Origin: Brevibacterium sp. RIT 803
Lineage (GTDB): Bacteria > Actinomycetota > Actinomycetes > Actinomycetales > Brevibacteriaceae
Direction of reading: 5' to 3'
Length of the DNA: 64,000 nt
NCBI RefSeq assembly: GCF_016892625.1
Contig: NZ_JAFEMW010000004.1
Location: 372,001 to 436,000 of the forward strand
Shown: in pieces, positions 51,506 to 59,789 of the stretch
Position numbering within the stretch: the stretch's first letter is position 1
How the letters are laid out: every line of letters starts with the position of its first letter
The notes under the pieces: model-generated
Seen by the model: the letters and a program-made list of their open reading frames with translations, nothing else
What the model was told of the DNA's origin: nothing
The model's database searches: none
Translations under genes and position numbers: made by a program

Positions 51506-52381
51506 ATGTCACCAACATCCGAGACCGGACGCGGCGGTCAGACCGGCCCCGCAATCCCTCTCGCCACTGCCACCCCCAAGGCCAAGATGAGCAAACGCCA
51601 GAAGGCCAAGCTCTCCCGTGGCATCCAGTACGCGATCCTCATCCTCATCGCCGTCGTCATCGCGCTCGTAGCCGACTGGCCGACGCTCATCGATTCCTTC
51701 GGCCGGGTCGACATCGCAGTCGACATGTTTCCTGAAGTCATCACCGGTGCTCTGAAGAACACCGTCATATTCACCGCCCTCGGGTTCGTCCTCGGGCTGG
51801 CCATCGCTCTCGTCGTCGCCCTCATGCGACTGTCCTCGGTCGGCGTCTATCGCTGGCTCGCGACGATCTACATCGAATTCTTCCGCGGGCTGCCGGCTCT
51901 CGTCGTCTTCCTCGTCATGGGCTTCGGGCTTCCCGTCGCTTTCCCAGGTTTCCGACTCCCCCAGCTGGTCATCATCATGATCGCCCTCGGTCTCGTGTCC
52001 TCGGCCTACATGGCGGAGACCATCCGCGCCGGCATTCAAGCTGTGCCCAAGGGACAGGTCGAGGCAGCACGCTCACTGGGCATGTCATCCTCGCGAGCGA
52101 TGATCACAATCGTGCTGCCCCAGGCGATGCGCATCATCCTCCCGCCGCTGACCAATGAACTCATCCTGCTCACAAAGGACTCCTCACTGGCCTACATCCT
52201 CGGGTCCTCGGTCGACGGGCGCGAACTTGCGGCACTCGGCAGGGCAGAGATCGTCAACTCAGCCAACCTCACCCCGTTCATCGTCATCGCGGTCTGCTAT
52301 CTCATCATCACGATCCCGCTGTCCTATCTCTCACGCGTCCTCGAACGCAAATACGGTTCCGCCGAGCCAGGAGCGAAGTAA
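51506..52381 (+). CDS. Amino-acid ABC transporter permease (HisM/GlnP type)
   Basis: A 291-residue membrane subunit. A Lys-rich cytoplasmic N-terminus (about 40 residues) is followed by TM helices, with the EAA loop [21 protein letters not shown] that docks on the ATPase, and the [12 protein letters not shown] segment typical of polar amino-acid permeases. The ATG at 51506 has GAAGGA 8 nt before it. The stop codon overlaps the ATPase start (TAATG). With one permease gene, it presumably works as a homodimer. Confidence 0.92.
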   Translation: MSPTSETGRGGQTGPAIPLATATPKAKMSKRQKAKLSRGIQYAILILIAVVIALVADWPTLIDSFGRVDIAVDMFPEVITGALKNTVIFTALGFVLGLAIALVVALMRLSSVGVYRWLATIYIEFFRGLPALVVFLVMGFGLPVAFPGFRLPQLVIIMIALGLVSSAYMAETIRAGIQAVPKGQVEAARSLGMSSSRAMITIVLPQAMRIILPPLTNELILLTKDSSLAYILGSSVDGRELAALGRAEIVNSANLTPFIVIAVCYLIITIPLSYLSRVLERKYGSAEPGAK

Positions 52382-53166
52382 TGTCCTCAACAGCCACCAC
52401 CTCGGCGCGGGAGACCGCGTCTCCGATCATCGCGATTCGGAACCTCAAGAAGAGCTTCGGGTCCAATCAGGTCCTCACGGACATCAACCTCGACGTCGAC
52501 AAGGGCGAAGTCGTCTGCGTCATCGGCCCCTCGGGATCCGGCAAGTCGACGATGCTGCGCTGCATCAACACGCTCGAGACCCCGACTGGCGGCTCGATCG
52601 TCGTCGACGGCATGGACATGATGGACCTCGATCTCGACATCGATGCCGCACGCACCCGCATCGGCATGGTCTTCCAGTCCTTCAATCTCTTCGCCCATCT
52701 CACCGTGCGCGAGAACCTCACCATCGCGCAGACGAAGGTTCTGGGGCGCTCGAAGGCTGAGGCGAACACCGTCGCCGAGGCGAACCTGGCGAAGGTGGGG
52801 CTGTCTGAGAAGATCAATGCCAAGCCCTCGTCCCTGTCCGGTGGCCAGCAGCAGCGAGTGGCAATTGCCAGGGCCCTGAGCATGGACCCTGATGTCATGC
52901 TCTTCGACGAGCCCACCTCGGCACTCGATCCAGAGACCGTAGGCGATGTCCTCCAGGTCATGCGCAACCTCGCCGAGGCGGGAATGACGATGGTCGTCGT
53001 CACGCATGAGATGGAGTTCGCCCGGCAGGTCGCCGACCGTGTCCTGTTCATGGACGGTGGGTACGTCGTCGAGTCCGGACCCGCCAGGGAGGTCATCGGC
53101 AACCCGCAGGAGCAGCGGACGAAGGACTTCCTCTCCCGCGTGCTCAATCCCGGGCAGCTGGGGTAG
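52381..53166 (+). CDS. Amino-acid ABC transporter ATPase (GlnQ/HisP type)
   Basis: A 261-residue ATPase: Walker [11 protein letters not shown]-loop region [13 protein letters not shown], signature [15 protein letters not shown], Walker [15 protein letters not shown], and H-loop VVTHEMEFA. All motifs are intact. It is translated directly from the permease stop (TAATG) and drives the importer formed with the lipoprotein and permease. Confidence 0.95.
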   Translation: MSSTATTSARETASPIIAIRNLKKSFGSNQVLTDINLDVDKGEVVCVIGPSGSGKSTMLRCINTLETPTGGSIVVDGMDMMDLDLDIDAARTRIGMVFQSFNLFAHLTVRENLTIAQTKVLGRSKAEANTVAEANLAKVGLSEKINAKPSSLSGGQQQRVAIARALSMDPDVMLFDEPTSALDPETVGDVLQVMRNLAEAGMTMVVVTHEMEFARQVADRVLFMDGGYVVESGPAREVIGNPQEQRTKDFLSRVLNPGQLG

Positions 53167-53173
53167 CCCTGCC

Positions 53174-53695
53174 TCACCAGTCCTGCGCGTTGACTGCGGA
53201 CTCGTCTCGACGCTTGATGAGGAAGCCGCATCGTCCCTGTTGGGCGATCTCGCCATGCTGGTTGTACAGGGTGAACTGCCGGTCGAGGAATCCCTTGTCC
53301 TCGGCCGAGACCAGCCTCTTGCCGAGGATCTCCATCTCCATGGTCACCGTGTCGCCGATGTAGAGCGGGCGCTTGAACGTCCAGTCGTCGATGCCGGTCA
53401 TCGCGATCGCGGAACTGGTGAACCAGCCGGCTCTGTCCATCAGTCCGGTGATCACCGCGATCCCCAGTACTCCGTGAAGCAGCCGACCACCGCCTGCCTC
53501 CATGTACTCGGCGTCGGAATGCACCTGGTTCCAGTCGCCGGAGACCATGGAGAACAGTGTGAGGTCGGTCTCCGAGAGAGTCCGTGACGAGGATCGATAG
53601 ATCTGACCGACGTCCATGTCCTCGAAGTAGAGGCTGTGATCGGTGGAGATGAACCTGCCCGTGGAAGCTCCGAACTGCGCGGGATCTTGCGTCAT
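53174..53695 (-). CDS. MaoC-like hotdog hydratase
   Basis: A 173-residue MaoC/R-hydratase-type hotdog protein. The hydratase motif FSMVSGDWNQVHSDAEYME supplies the catalytic Asp and His; GGGRLLHGVLG follows the central helix. Such enzymes hydrate 2-enoyl-CoA esters or related thioesters. It is divergent from the MFS gene at 53821 across a region with a clear promoter and operator, so it should belong to the same regulon as the CoA-ester cluster downstream. Confidence 0.85.
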   Translation of the reverse strand: MTQDPAQFGASTGRFISTDHSLYFEDMDVGQIYRSSSRTLSETDLTLFSMVSGDWNQVHSDAEYMEAGGGRLLHGVLGIAVITGLMDRAGWFTSSAIAMTGIDDWTFKRPLYIGDTVTMEMEILGKRLVSAEDKGFLDRQFTLYNQHGEIAQQGRCGFLIKRRDESAVNAQDW

Positions 53696-53746
53696 TGCCG
53701 ACTCCTTCGTTCTGCTGGGCCGGAACGGTCCCTTGCGGATCCCCTA

Positions 53747-53775
53747 TTGCCAGCCCTCATGTGATCTGCCATACT
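53747..53775 (+). promoter_or_regulatory. Promoter of the MFS-NTF2 transcript
   Basis: TTGCCA (53747-53752) and CATACT (53770-53775) with an exact 17-nt spacer, 46 nt before the ATG at 53821. It is the best sigma-A-type promoter seen in the window. Confidence 0.6.
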
Positions 53776-53783
53776 CATCATAC

Positions 53784-53799
53784 AAGAACGAACGTTCTT
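53784..53799. promoter_or_regulatory. Putative TetR operator AAGAACG-AA-CGTTCTT
   Basis: Perfect 7-bp arms around a 2-nt centre, directly downstream of the -10 box, where a repressor would block transcription. It resembles AGAAC-GTTCT type operators of actinobacterial TetR regulators of lipid and CoA-ester degradation. The TetR protein at 55743-56402 is the natural candidate to bind it. Confidence 0.7.
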
Positions 53800-53820
53800 C
53801 CCTGCTCAAAGGAGAGTGCA

Positions 53821-55212
53821 ATGGCCTCAACAATTGAACCGCCCGTCGACTTTGATCTCCCGGAGGAGAGCAAGATGACGAAGCTGGCGAGCGCCTCGGT
53901 TCTCGCCACAGCCCTCGAATGGTTCGACTTCCTCATCTACTCCACCGCCTCGGCGCTGGTGTTCGGGCACATCTTCTTCCCCTCCCTCGACGGCGCACTG
54001 GGCACCATCGCCTCGTTCGGCACCCTCGCCGTGGGCTTCATCGCACGCCCAGTCGGCGGCATCATCGCCGGCGCCCTCGGCGATCGCTTCGGACGCAAGG
54101 GACCCCTTGTCGCTTCGATGGTCATCATGGGCCTTGCGACGGCTTCCATCGGCATGCTGCCCGGGTACGACACCATCGGCATCTGGGCACCCATCCTGCT
54201 CATCACCGCACGCCTGGTCCAGGGACTTGGAGTCGGTGCCCAGTGGGGCGGCGCGACACTGCTGCTGACCGAGCACTCCCCCATCAGGCGTCGCGGCTTC
54301 TACGGCTCCCTCGTTCAGCTCGGCACCGTCGCGGGCATCATCATCGGCAATGCCTTCTTCCTCTGCATCCTGCTCTTCGTCGATGAAGACGCCTTCATCG
54401 CATGGGGCTGGCGTGTGCCGTTCCTCTCCGGACTCCTCCTCGTCGCGGTCGGCATCTTCGTCCAGATGAAGATCGAAGAGACTCCTGTCTTCAAATCGAT
54501 GCAGGCCAAGGCCCAGGCCGAGACTGCAGGCAAGGAGATGCCCAAGGTGTCTCTGCTGGGTGCCGTGCGCAGGTACTGGCGTCAGATCCTCCAGGCAGCT
54601 GGAGCATTCTTCGTCGTCAACGGCACCTTCTACGTCATGATCTCCGGCATGCTCTCCTACGGAACGGCCAACGTCGGTCTGTCCCAGACGACGATGATCA
54701 TGATCGTCTGCCTGGCCGTTGCCACTCAGATCTTCACGATCCCCTACTTCGGGGCCTGGTCGGACCGCCACGGCCGGCGAAAGATCTTCCTTGTGGGCAC
54801 CGTGCTCATGGCAGTCTGGGCATTCCCGTTCTTCTGGCTCGTCGACACCGGCAATCCTGTCCTCGTCGGCCTGTCTCTCATCGTCGGCCTCACACTGCAT
54901 GCAATGATGTTCGGCCCGCAGGCGGCACTGTTCGCGGAGATGTTCCCCGCAGACATCCGCTACTTCGGAGCCTCTCTCGGGTTCCAGCTTGCCAGTGTCT
55001 TCGCCGGTGGGCTCGCACCCATGATCATGGTCTCCCTCATCGAGTTCACAGGCACCTCGGCGAGCGTATCGGCCTACATCATCGCCATGGCCATCATCAC
55101 CTTCATCGCCGTCTACACGATCAAGGAGCGCTTCCAGGCCAACCTGCACGAGACGACTCGTGACATCGAGGAGCGCGAAGCTTCGGAAGCAGCAGGTGTC
55201 GAACATGTCTGA
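53821..55212 (+). CDS. MFS transporter, metabolite:H+ symporter family
   Basis: A 463-residue MHS carrier: VLATALEWFDFLIYSTAS in helix 1, GALGDRFGRKGPL after helix 2, GLGVGAQWGGATLLL in helix 4 and GAWSDRHGRRK between helices 8 and 9. A strong AAAGGAGA site precedes the ATG. Its stop overlaps the start of the NTF2-like gene by 8 nt. It probably imports the organic acid that the following acyl-CoA synthetase activates. Confidence 0.86.
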   Translation: MASTIEPPVDFDLPEESKMTKLASASVLATALEWFDFLIYSTASALVFGHIFFPSLDGALGTIASFGTLAVGFIARPVGGIIAGALGDRFGRKGPLVASMVIMGLATASIGMLPGYDTIGIWAPILLITARLVQGLGVGAQWGGATLLLTEHSPIRRRGFYGSLVQLGTVAGIIIGNAFFLCILLFVDEDAFIAWGWRVPFLSGLLLVAVGIFVQMKIEETPVFKSMQAKAQAETAGKEMPKVSLLGAVRRYWRQILQAAGAFFVVNGTFYVMISGMLSYGTANVGLSQTTMIMIVCLAVATQIFTIPYFGAWSDRHGRRKIFLVGTVLMAVWAFPFFWLVDTGNPVLVGLSLIVGLTLHAMMFGPQAALFAEMFPADIRYFGASLGFQLASVFAGGLAPMIMVSLIEFTGTSASVSAYIIAMAIITFIAVYTIKERFQANLHETTRDIEEREASEAAGVEHV

Positions 55213-55729
55213 GCACAGAACATCACTCGAGGGGCGCATCGCCCGCCTCGAGGACATCCAGGCGATCGGACAGCTGCGCGCCCGCTACTGCCAGGCTCTC
55301 GATGACGGTCACTGGAATGCTCTGGCCGACACATTCACCGAAGACGGGGCATTCGTCGGACTCTCGACCGCCCGCGGTCGTGAGGAGATGCTCGAGTTCT
55401 TCCCGAAGCTCAATTCGACGACCGTGACCTCGTGGTGGCACTTCAGCTCGAACGAAACCGTCGACCTCGACGGCGACTTCGCCACCGGCACGACCTGGCT
55501 GCTCCAGCCCTGCGTCGTCGAGGGCGAATCGCAGCTGGCCGCGGGGCGCTACGACGACACGATGGTCCGCACCACCGCGGGGTGGCGCTTCACCGAACGC
55601 AGAGTGTCGTTCTTCTTCTGGTCCTCGCTCGAAGCCGGATGGGACGCAGCACGGTTCTCATTTCCTCCCGCCAGCGGGGCCGCCGACCTGCGCACCATGG
55701 AACGAGTCGATCGTGGTCAGTCAGTCTGA
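55205..55729 (+). CDS. SnoaL/NTF2-like protein
   Basis: A 174-residue cone-fold protein (SnoaL_4 type). It starts IARLEDIQAIGQLRARYCQALDDGHW, the usual N-terminal helix pair, with a later GRYDDTMVRTTAGWRFTERRV beta sheet. Relatives include bile-acid 7-alpha-dehydratase BaiE, aromatic-ring dehydratases, isomerases and dioxygenase beta subunits. It overlaps the transporter gene, so it is in the same regulon. A dehydratase or isomerase on the imported compound or its CoA ester is a fair guess; no reaction can be named. Confidence 0.78.
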   Translation: MSEHRTSLEGRIARLEDIQAIGQLRARYCQALDDGHWNALADTFTEDGAFVGLSTARGREEMLEFFPKLNSTTVTSWWHFSSNETVDLDGDFATGTTWLLQPCVVEGESQLAAGRYDDTMVRTTAGWRFTERRVSFFFWSSLEAGWDAARFSFPPASGAADLRTMERVDRGQSV

Positions 55730-55742
55730 GGCCTGCGTCGGA

Positions 55743-56402
55743 CTACCGACCGGCGCTGTCCGGTCGGTTCGCGGCACGCACGAGGCCGAACACCAGGTCG
55801 ACCTGGAGATCGGCGAGTTCGCCGGGCGAAAGTCTGCCGTCTGGCCGGTACCACGTGGACATCGAGTTGCACAGGGTCACAACACCACGCGTGGCCGAGC
55901 CGATGTTGCGCACATCACAGACCCCGGCATCGAGCCCCTCGGCGATGGCGGTACGGAAGACCTTCTCCGTCCGATCACGCTGAGTAACCACCTCGGCGCG
56001 GTTCTCGCCTTCGAGGTAACGGAACTCGGTGATTCCCACCACCGAGGCGCGCGGCTTCTCCACGATGAAATCGACGTAGGCCCGCACCGCCGCATCAAGC
56101 CTGGCCAACGGCGCTTCACCGGCCGCAGTCACTGCCGCCTCGAGGGAGTCGGCGAGCGTGCGGGCCGTGTCCTCGAGGACGACCTCAAGGATCTCGCTCT
56201 TCGAACCGAAGTAGTTGTAGAGGTTCGACAGCGAGGTCCCGGCTGCCTTCGCAATCTCACGCGTCGACGCCCCGTGGAAGCCCTTCGCTGCGAGCACTTC
56301 GAGCGCCGCATCGACGACCGTTTCACGGTCGATGAAACGTGGCGCGGCCCGCCGCCTGCCTGACTTGTCCACATGCTCGTCCATTGCCACCAATCTTCTC
56401 AT
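55743..56402 (-). CDS. TetR-family regulator of the CoA-ester cluster
   Basis: A 219-residue TetR repressor. The N-terminal HTH ALEVLAAKGFHGASTREIAKAAG followed by SLSNLYNYFGSKSEIL is clear, and the C-terminal domain is helical. The ATG at 56402 has GAAGG in front; an internal ATG at 56384 is an alternative. Only 23 nt separate it from the divergent gene at 56426. It lies amid the CoA-ester genes and is the probable ligand of the operator at 53784-53799. Confidence 0.85.
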   Translation of the reverse strand: MRRLVAMDEHVDKSGRRRAAPRFIDRETVVDAALEVLAAKGFHGASTREIAKAAGTSLSNLYNYFGSKSEILEVVLEDTARTLADSLEAAVTAAGEAPLARLDAAVRAYVDFIVEKPRASVVGITEFRYLEGENRAEVVTQRDRTEKVFRTAIAEGLDAGVCDVRNIGSATRGVVTLCNSMSTWYRPDGRLSPGELADLQVDLVFGLVRAANRPDSAGR

Positions 56403-56425
56403 AAGCCCCTTCGGAAGGAATCTCC

Positions 56426-57211
56426 ATGACACCGCCTCTCGCCCCCGGACAGCGATTGCTCGCTGCCGCCCCCGCGCTCGCACCGGGTTCGACATTGGCC
56501 TCGGCTGACGCTGTGGCGACTGCGCTTCGCACCGAGATCATCGACTCCTCAGACCTGGTCTCAGCGGACGTGGTGTCGGCACACCTCGAGCTGAAGAGGC
56601 CTATCGCCGAGCCCCTGACTCCGACTGCGGTCGTCACTGCCATCCTGCCCGATCGGGACGCAGGTGTGCGCGCCGAGGTGACTGCCTACCTCGACGATGA
56701 CACCGGGGTCGCTGCCGTCCTGCGGTTGGCCTTCACCGGCGCGGTGCCCGACGCCGGGGCCCTCGACCGTCCCGATCCCTACTCCGGCCTGCTGTGCCCC
56801 GGCAGCAGGGAGTGGAACGCCGAGCTCCACCGTCTGCTGAGCGAAGACGAGTCATTCGCCGGTCTCATCGAGTCCTACGACGGAACGTTAGGGATCTCGA
56901 TCGGCGGTCGTCCCGTACACATCCGCTGCTACCGCGGCCAGGTCCTCGAGGTCGTGGCCCGCGCGATCAAGGGTGCCGATTTCGTTCTCGACATTCCTGG
57001 CGAGGTCTTCGTCGATCTCATGACCTCGGGCGACAACAGCTTCATGGAGACCGCCATGGTGGGGAAGATGCGATCGGCAGGATCCGGTTACGAATACCTG
57101 CGTATGACAAGCGCACTCATCCGCATCATCGACAACGCCCGTGCCCTCGCCGGCACCGCCGGATACGTCGGCGCACACACGACTTCCATCGAGACCCAGC
57201 AGGTGGCCTGA
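56426..57211 (+). CDS. Probable hotdog / SCP2-type two-domain protein
   Basis: A 261-residue protein of uncertain function. Residues about 25-105 resemble a hotdog thioesterase/carrier half (SAHLELKRPIAEPL, AEVTAYLDDDTGVAAVLRLAF). Residues about 135-250 resemble an SCP2 sterol-carrier domain (TLGISIGGRPVHIRCYRGQV, ADFVLDIPGEVFVDLM, GKMRSAGSGYEYLRM). SCP2 proteins bind lipids or acyl-CoA. Both domain calls are by pattern only. It is the first gene of the plus-strand operon that continues with the hydrolase (1-nt gap). The SD GGAAGGA overlaps the opposite gene's SD. Confidence 0.6.
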   Translation: MTPPLAPGQRLLAAAPALAPGSTLASADAVATALRTEIIDSSDLVSADVVSAHLELKRPIAEPLTPTAVVTAILPDRDAGVRAEVTAYLDDDTGVAAVLRLAFTGAVPDAGALDRPDPYSGLLCPGSREWNAELHRLLSEDESFAGLIESYDGTLGISIGGRPVHIRCYRGQVLEVVARAIKGADFVLDIPGEVFVDLMTSGDNSFMETAMVGKMRSAGSGYEYLRMTSALIRIIDNARALAGTAGYVGAHTTSIETQQVA

Positions 57212-57212
57212 T

Positions 57213-58103
57213 ATGACGACACTGACCGAAACCACACAGTCAACCGGCCCCACCGCCTCAGCAGTGACCACGCTGCGTGCGCACCAGCTCGTCATCGACG
57301 GCCGCTTCGCCTTCGTCGAAGACTGGGGCGACATCCACGCGACCCCGCTGCTGGCTCTGCATACCGCAGGCCAGAGCGGCGTCCAGTACGCCCACGTCGC
57401 CGCCGATCTCGCGGCCCTGGGTTATCGCGTCATCGTCCCCGACTTCCCCGGCCACGGACGCAGCGAACCCGCCGCTCATGGACCGGTGACCGACCTCGGC
57501 GAATATGCCCGATTCGCACTCACCGTCCTCGATCAGCTGGACATCGACCGCTTCGTCGCCGTCGGATGTTCCATCGGCGGGAAGATCACGATCGACCTCG
57601 CTGTGCGGGCAGGGTCCCGCATCCGGGCCGCGGTCGCGATGGCCGCCGGGGCCAGCGGCGGTCACGTCTCCATCCGGGGGCTGACCCGCGAACTCAACGA
57701 CATCTCGACGCCCTCGCGCAGCGACCGCACCTACTGGGGCACACGCGCCGTCATCGGCTCCGCTGTGAGCGAGGAACGTCGTTCGCTCATCGCCCGCATG
57801 CACTGCCGCGAAGATCCCATCATCTCGAACTCGGACCTCATCGGCTGGGGCCGTCACGATATCACCGCAGGATTGCCCGACATCGCCTGCCCCACGATCC
57901 TCGTCGCCGGTGAGGATGATCTCTGGATCGACGCCGAGGCGGTCCGCCGTGACGCTGCGTCCATCCCTCGAGGATCGTTCACGTTCCTCCCCGGGATCGG
58001 GCATTATCCGATGGAGGAGATGACTGATTTCGCCAGCCAGGTCGACGCATGGGTGCGCACCCTGGAAGCCAGTGACGAAGGAACGGAGACCACCCGATCA
58101 TGA
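57213..58103 (+). CDS. Alpha/beta hydrolase
   Basis: A 296-residue alpha/beta hydrolase: oxyanion region HTAGQSGVQYAHV, nucleophile Ser in AVGCSIGGKITID, acid in LVAGEDDLWIDAE and catalytic His in LPGIGHYPMEE. The family includes enol-lactonases, C-C bond hydrolases (meta-cleavage product or beta-diketone) and thioesterases. It sits 1 nt after the SCP2-type gene and overlaps the synthetase gene as ATGA. In a cluster with no 3-hydroxyacyl-CoA dehydrogenase, a hydrolytic ring or C-C cleavage is an attractive role. Confidence 0.85.
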   Translation: MTTLTETTQSTGPTASAVTTLRAHQLVIDGRFAFVEDWGDIHATPLLALHTAGQSGVQYAHVAADLAALGYRVIVPDFPGHGRSEPAAHGPVTDLGEYARFALTVLDQLDIDRFVAVGCSIGGKITIDLAVRAGSRIRAAVAMAAGASGGHVSIRGLTRELNDISTPSRSDRTYWGTRAVIGSAVSEERRSLIARMHCREDPIISNSDLIGWGRHDITAGLPDIACPTILVAGEDDLWIDAEAVRRDAASIPRGSFTFLPGIGHYPMEEMTDFASQVDAWVRTLEASDEGTETTRS

Positions 58104-59767
58104 CCGCACAGCCGAGCACTCTCCATGGCCACCTGAAATCGTGGGTCGAGACCGACCCGCAGCGACTGGCCCTCATCGACCCGGTACCTGCCAGCGCTCA
58201 GACCGGCGACCTCGACCACGGACACATCCGTGTCAGCGTTGCCGACCTTCTGGCCCGCGCGAACCAGTTCGTCACTCTCCTCACCGAGCAGGAAGTCAGC
58301 GAAGGCGACTGCGTGGCCGTCTGGCTGCCCAGTTGGGCGGACACCTACGCCTGGCAGTTCGCGGCTTCGGCCCGCGGAGCCCACGTCATCGGCGTCAACA
58401 CCCGCTACAACGTCGCCGAGGTCGGCCACGTGCTGTCGAAGGCACAGCCCAAACTCCTCGTGATGGCTCACGGATTCCGCGGCATCGACTTCCTCGCCAC
58501 CGCGACGAAGGCCGTCGCCGAATCGCGGGACGACGCACCCACCGTTGCCGTCTGGGCCGTGCCGGGGGCATCGGAGGAACCTGTTGCCGCCGACTATGAC
58601 CTCGGTTCAGGGGCAGTGGTCGTACCTGCGGTCGGTGCCACCACCTCGGCGCCGGACTTGTCGGCTCTCGAACCCAGCGCGGACCGGCTGTCGGTCGCGT
58701 TCACGACCTCGGGGTCGACGGGCATGCCGAAGCTGGCCGCCCACAAAGAGACCGCTGTCATCTCCCATTCGCAGCACGTGGCCTCGCGCGTAGGATTCGA
58801 ACCCGGCGACGTCCTCGTCGAGCCGCTGCCCTACTCCGGTGTCTTCGGATACTCGGCGGGCATGGGTGCACTCTTCGGCGGTGCCGCAGTCCTCCTCCAC
58901 CCCGTCTTCGACGAGCAGGAACTCGTGTCGGCCTGGGACCACTTCAACGGCTCGCACTTCGTCGGCGCCGACGACATGCTCTCGCGGGTACGCCGTGTAT
59001 GCGAAAAGACCGGCACGACCATCGGCTCGTGGAAGTGGGCAGGCGTGGCCGACTTCCAGGGTATGTCCGCAGACATCGCGAAATGGGCCGCCGAAGAATT
59101 CGGAACACGGACCGTCGGCGTCTACGGATCCTCCGAAGTCTTCGCCCTCACCTCGTTCTGGCCCGTCGACACAGCCGAGGAACTTCGCTACTCCGGTGGT
59201 GGACGACTGACCGATCCCGCATACGAGTACCGCATCGTCGATCCGCTCTCAAACCTCGACGTCTCCGAAGGATCAGAGGGCGAAGTACAGCTGCGCGGAG
59301 CGAACATCGTCGACAGATACCTCGGCGACACGGGCGAAGGCGCCAAGAACTTCACACCCGACGACTGGTTCGCCACCGGCGACCTCGGCCGCGCTCAGGG
59401 ACCCGATTCCTTCGAATACGTGTGTCGCATGGGCGACGTCATCCGTCTGCGCGGATTCCTCGTCGACCCGGCCGAGATCGAACTCCACCTCATCACCCAC
59501 CCCGAGGTCGAGATCGTCAAGGTCGTCGGGCGCAACAGTGAAGCGGGAGCGCCTGAGGTGGTCGCCTTTGTCCAGCCCGTGCCGGGCACGAATCCGGATC
59601 CGGCGGAGATCAGGGCGTACTGCAAGGAGCGCTTGGCCAGCTTCAAGATTCCCACCGAGGTTCGCCTCGTCGAGACCATGCCCGTGACCGCCGGAACGAA
59701 CGGGTCGAAGATCAAAGCAGCTGTCCTGCGCGAATGGGCGGCCAAGCCGCTCGAGACGCAGAAGTGA
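58100..59767 (+). CDS. AMP-forming acyl-CoA synthetase
   Basis: A 555-residue ANL-superfamily ligase that activates a carboxylic acid with ATP and CoA. Motifs: P-loop-like FTTSGSTGMPKLAAHKE, VGVYGSSEVFAL (A5), ATGDLGR (A7), RMGDVIRLRGFLVDPAEIE (A8 hinge) and NGSKIKAAVL with the C-terminal catalytic Lys. The A5 motif has SSE where many fatty-acid ligases have TE, and the pocket is not close to known benzoate or cyclohexane ligases, so the substrate is unknown. It is translationally coupled to the hydrolase (ATGA). Confidence 0.88.
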   Translation: MTAQPSTLHGHLKSWVETDPQRLALIDPVPASAQTGDLDHGHIRVSVADLLARANQFVTLLTEQEVSEGDCVAVWLPSWADTYAWQFAASARGAHVIGVNTRYNVAEVGHVLSKAQPKLLVMAHGFRGIDFLATATKAVAESRDDAPTVAVWAVPGASEEPVAADYDLGSGAVVVPAVGATTSAPDLSALEPSADRLSVAFTTSGSTGMPKLAAHKETAVISHSQHVASRVGFEPGDVLVEPLPYSGVFGYSAGMGALFGGAAVLLHPVFDEQELVSAWDHFNGSHFVGADDMLSRVRRVCEKTGTTIGSWKWAGVADFQGMSADIAKWAAEEFGTRTVGVYGSSEVFALTSFWPVDTAEELRYSGGGRLTDPAYEYRIVDPLSNLDVSEGSEGEVQLRGANIVDRYLGDTGEGAKNFTPDDWFATGDLGRAQGPDSFEYVCRMGDVIRLRGFLVDPAEIELHLITHPEVEIVKVVGRNSEAGAPEVVAFVQPVPGTNPDPAEIRAYCKERLASFKIPTEVRLVETMPVTAGTNGSKIKAAVLREWAAKPLETQK

Positions 59768-59789
59768 CTTCAAAGCTAGGAGATACTCC

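Noticed and set aside
53827-55257. Long open frame on the minus strand opposite the MFS gene
   Set aside because: Acidic, low-complexity translation (Asp/Glu/Gly/His-rich) with no homology; it is the usual antisense shadow of a high-GC membrane-protein gene.
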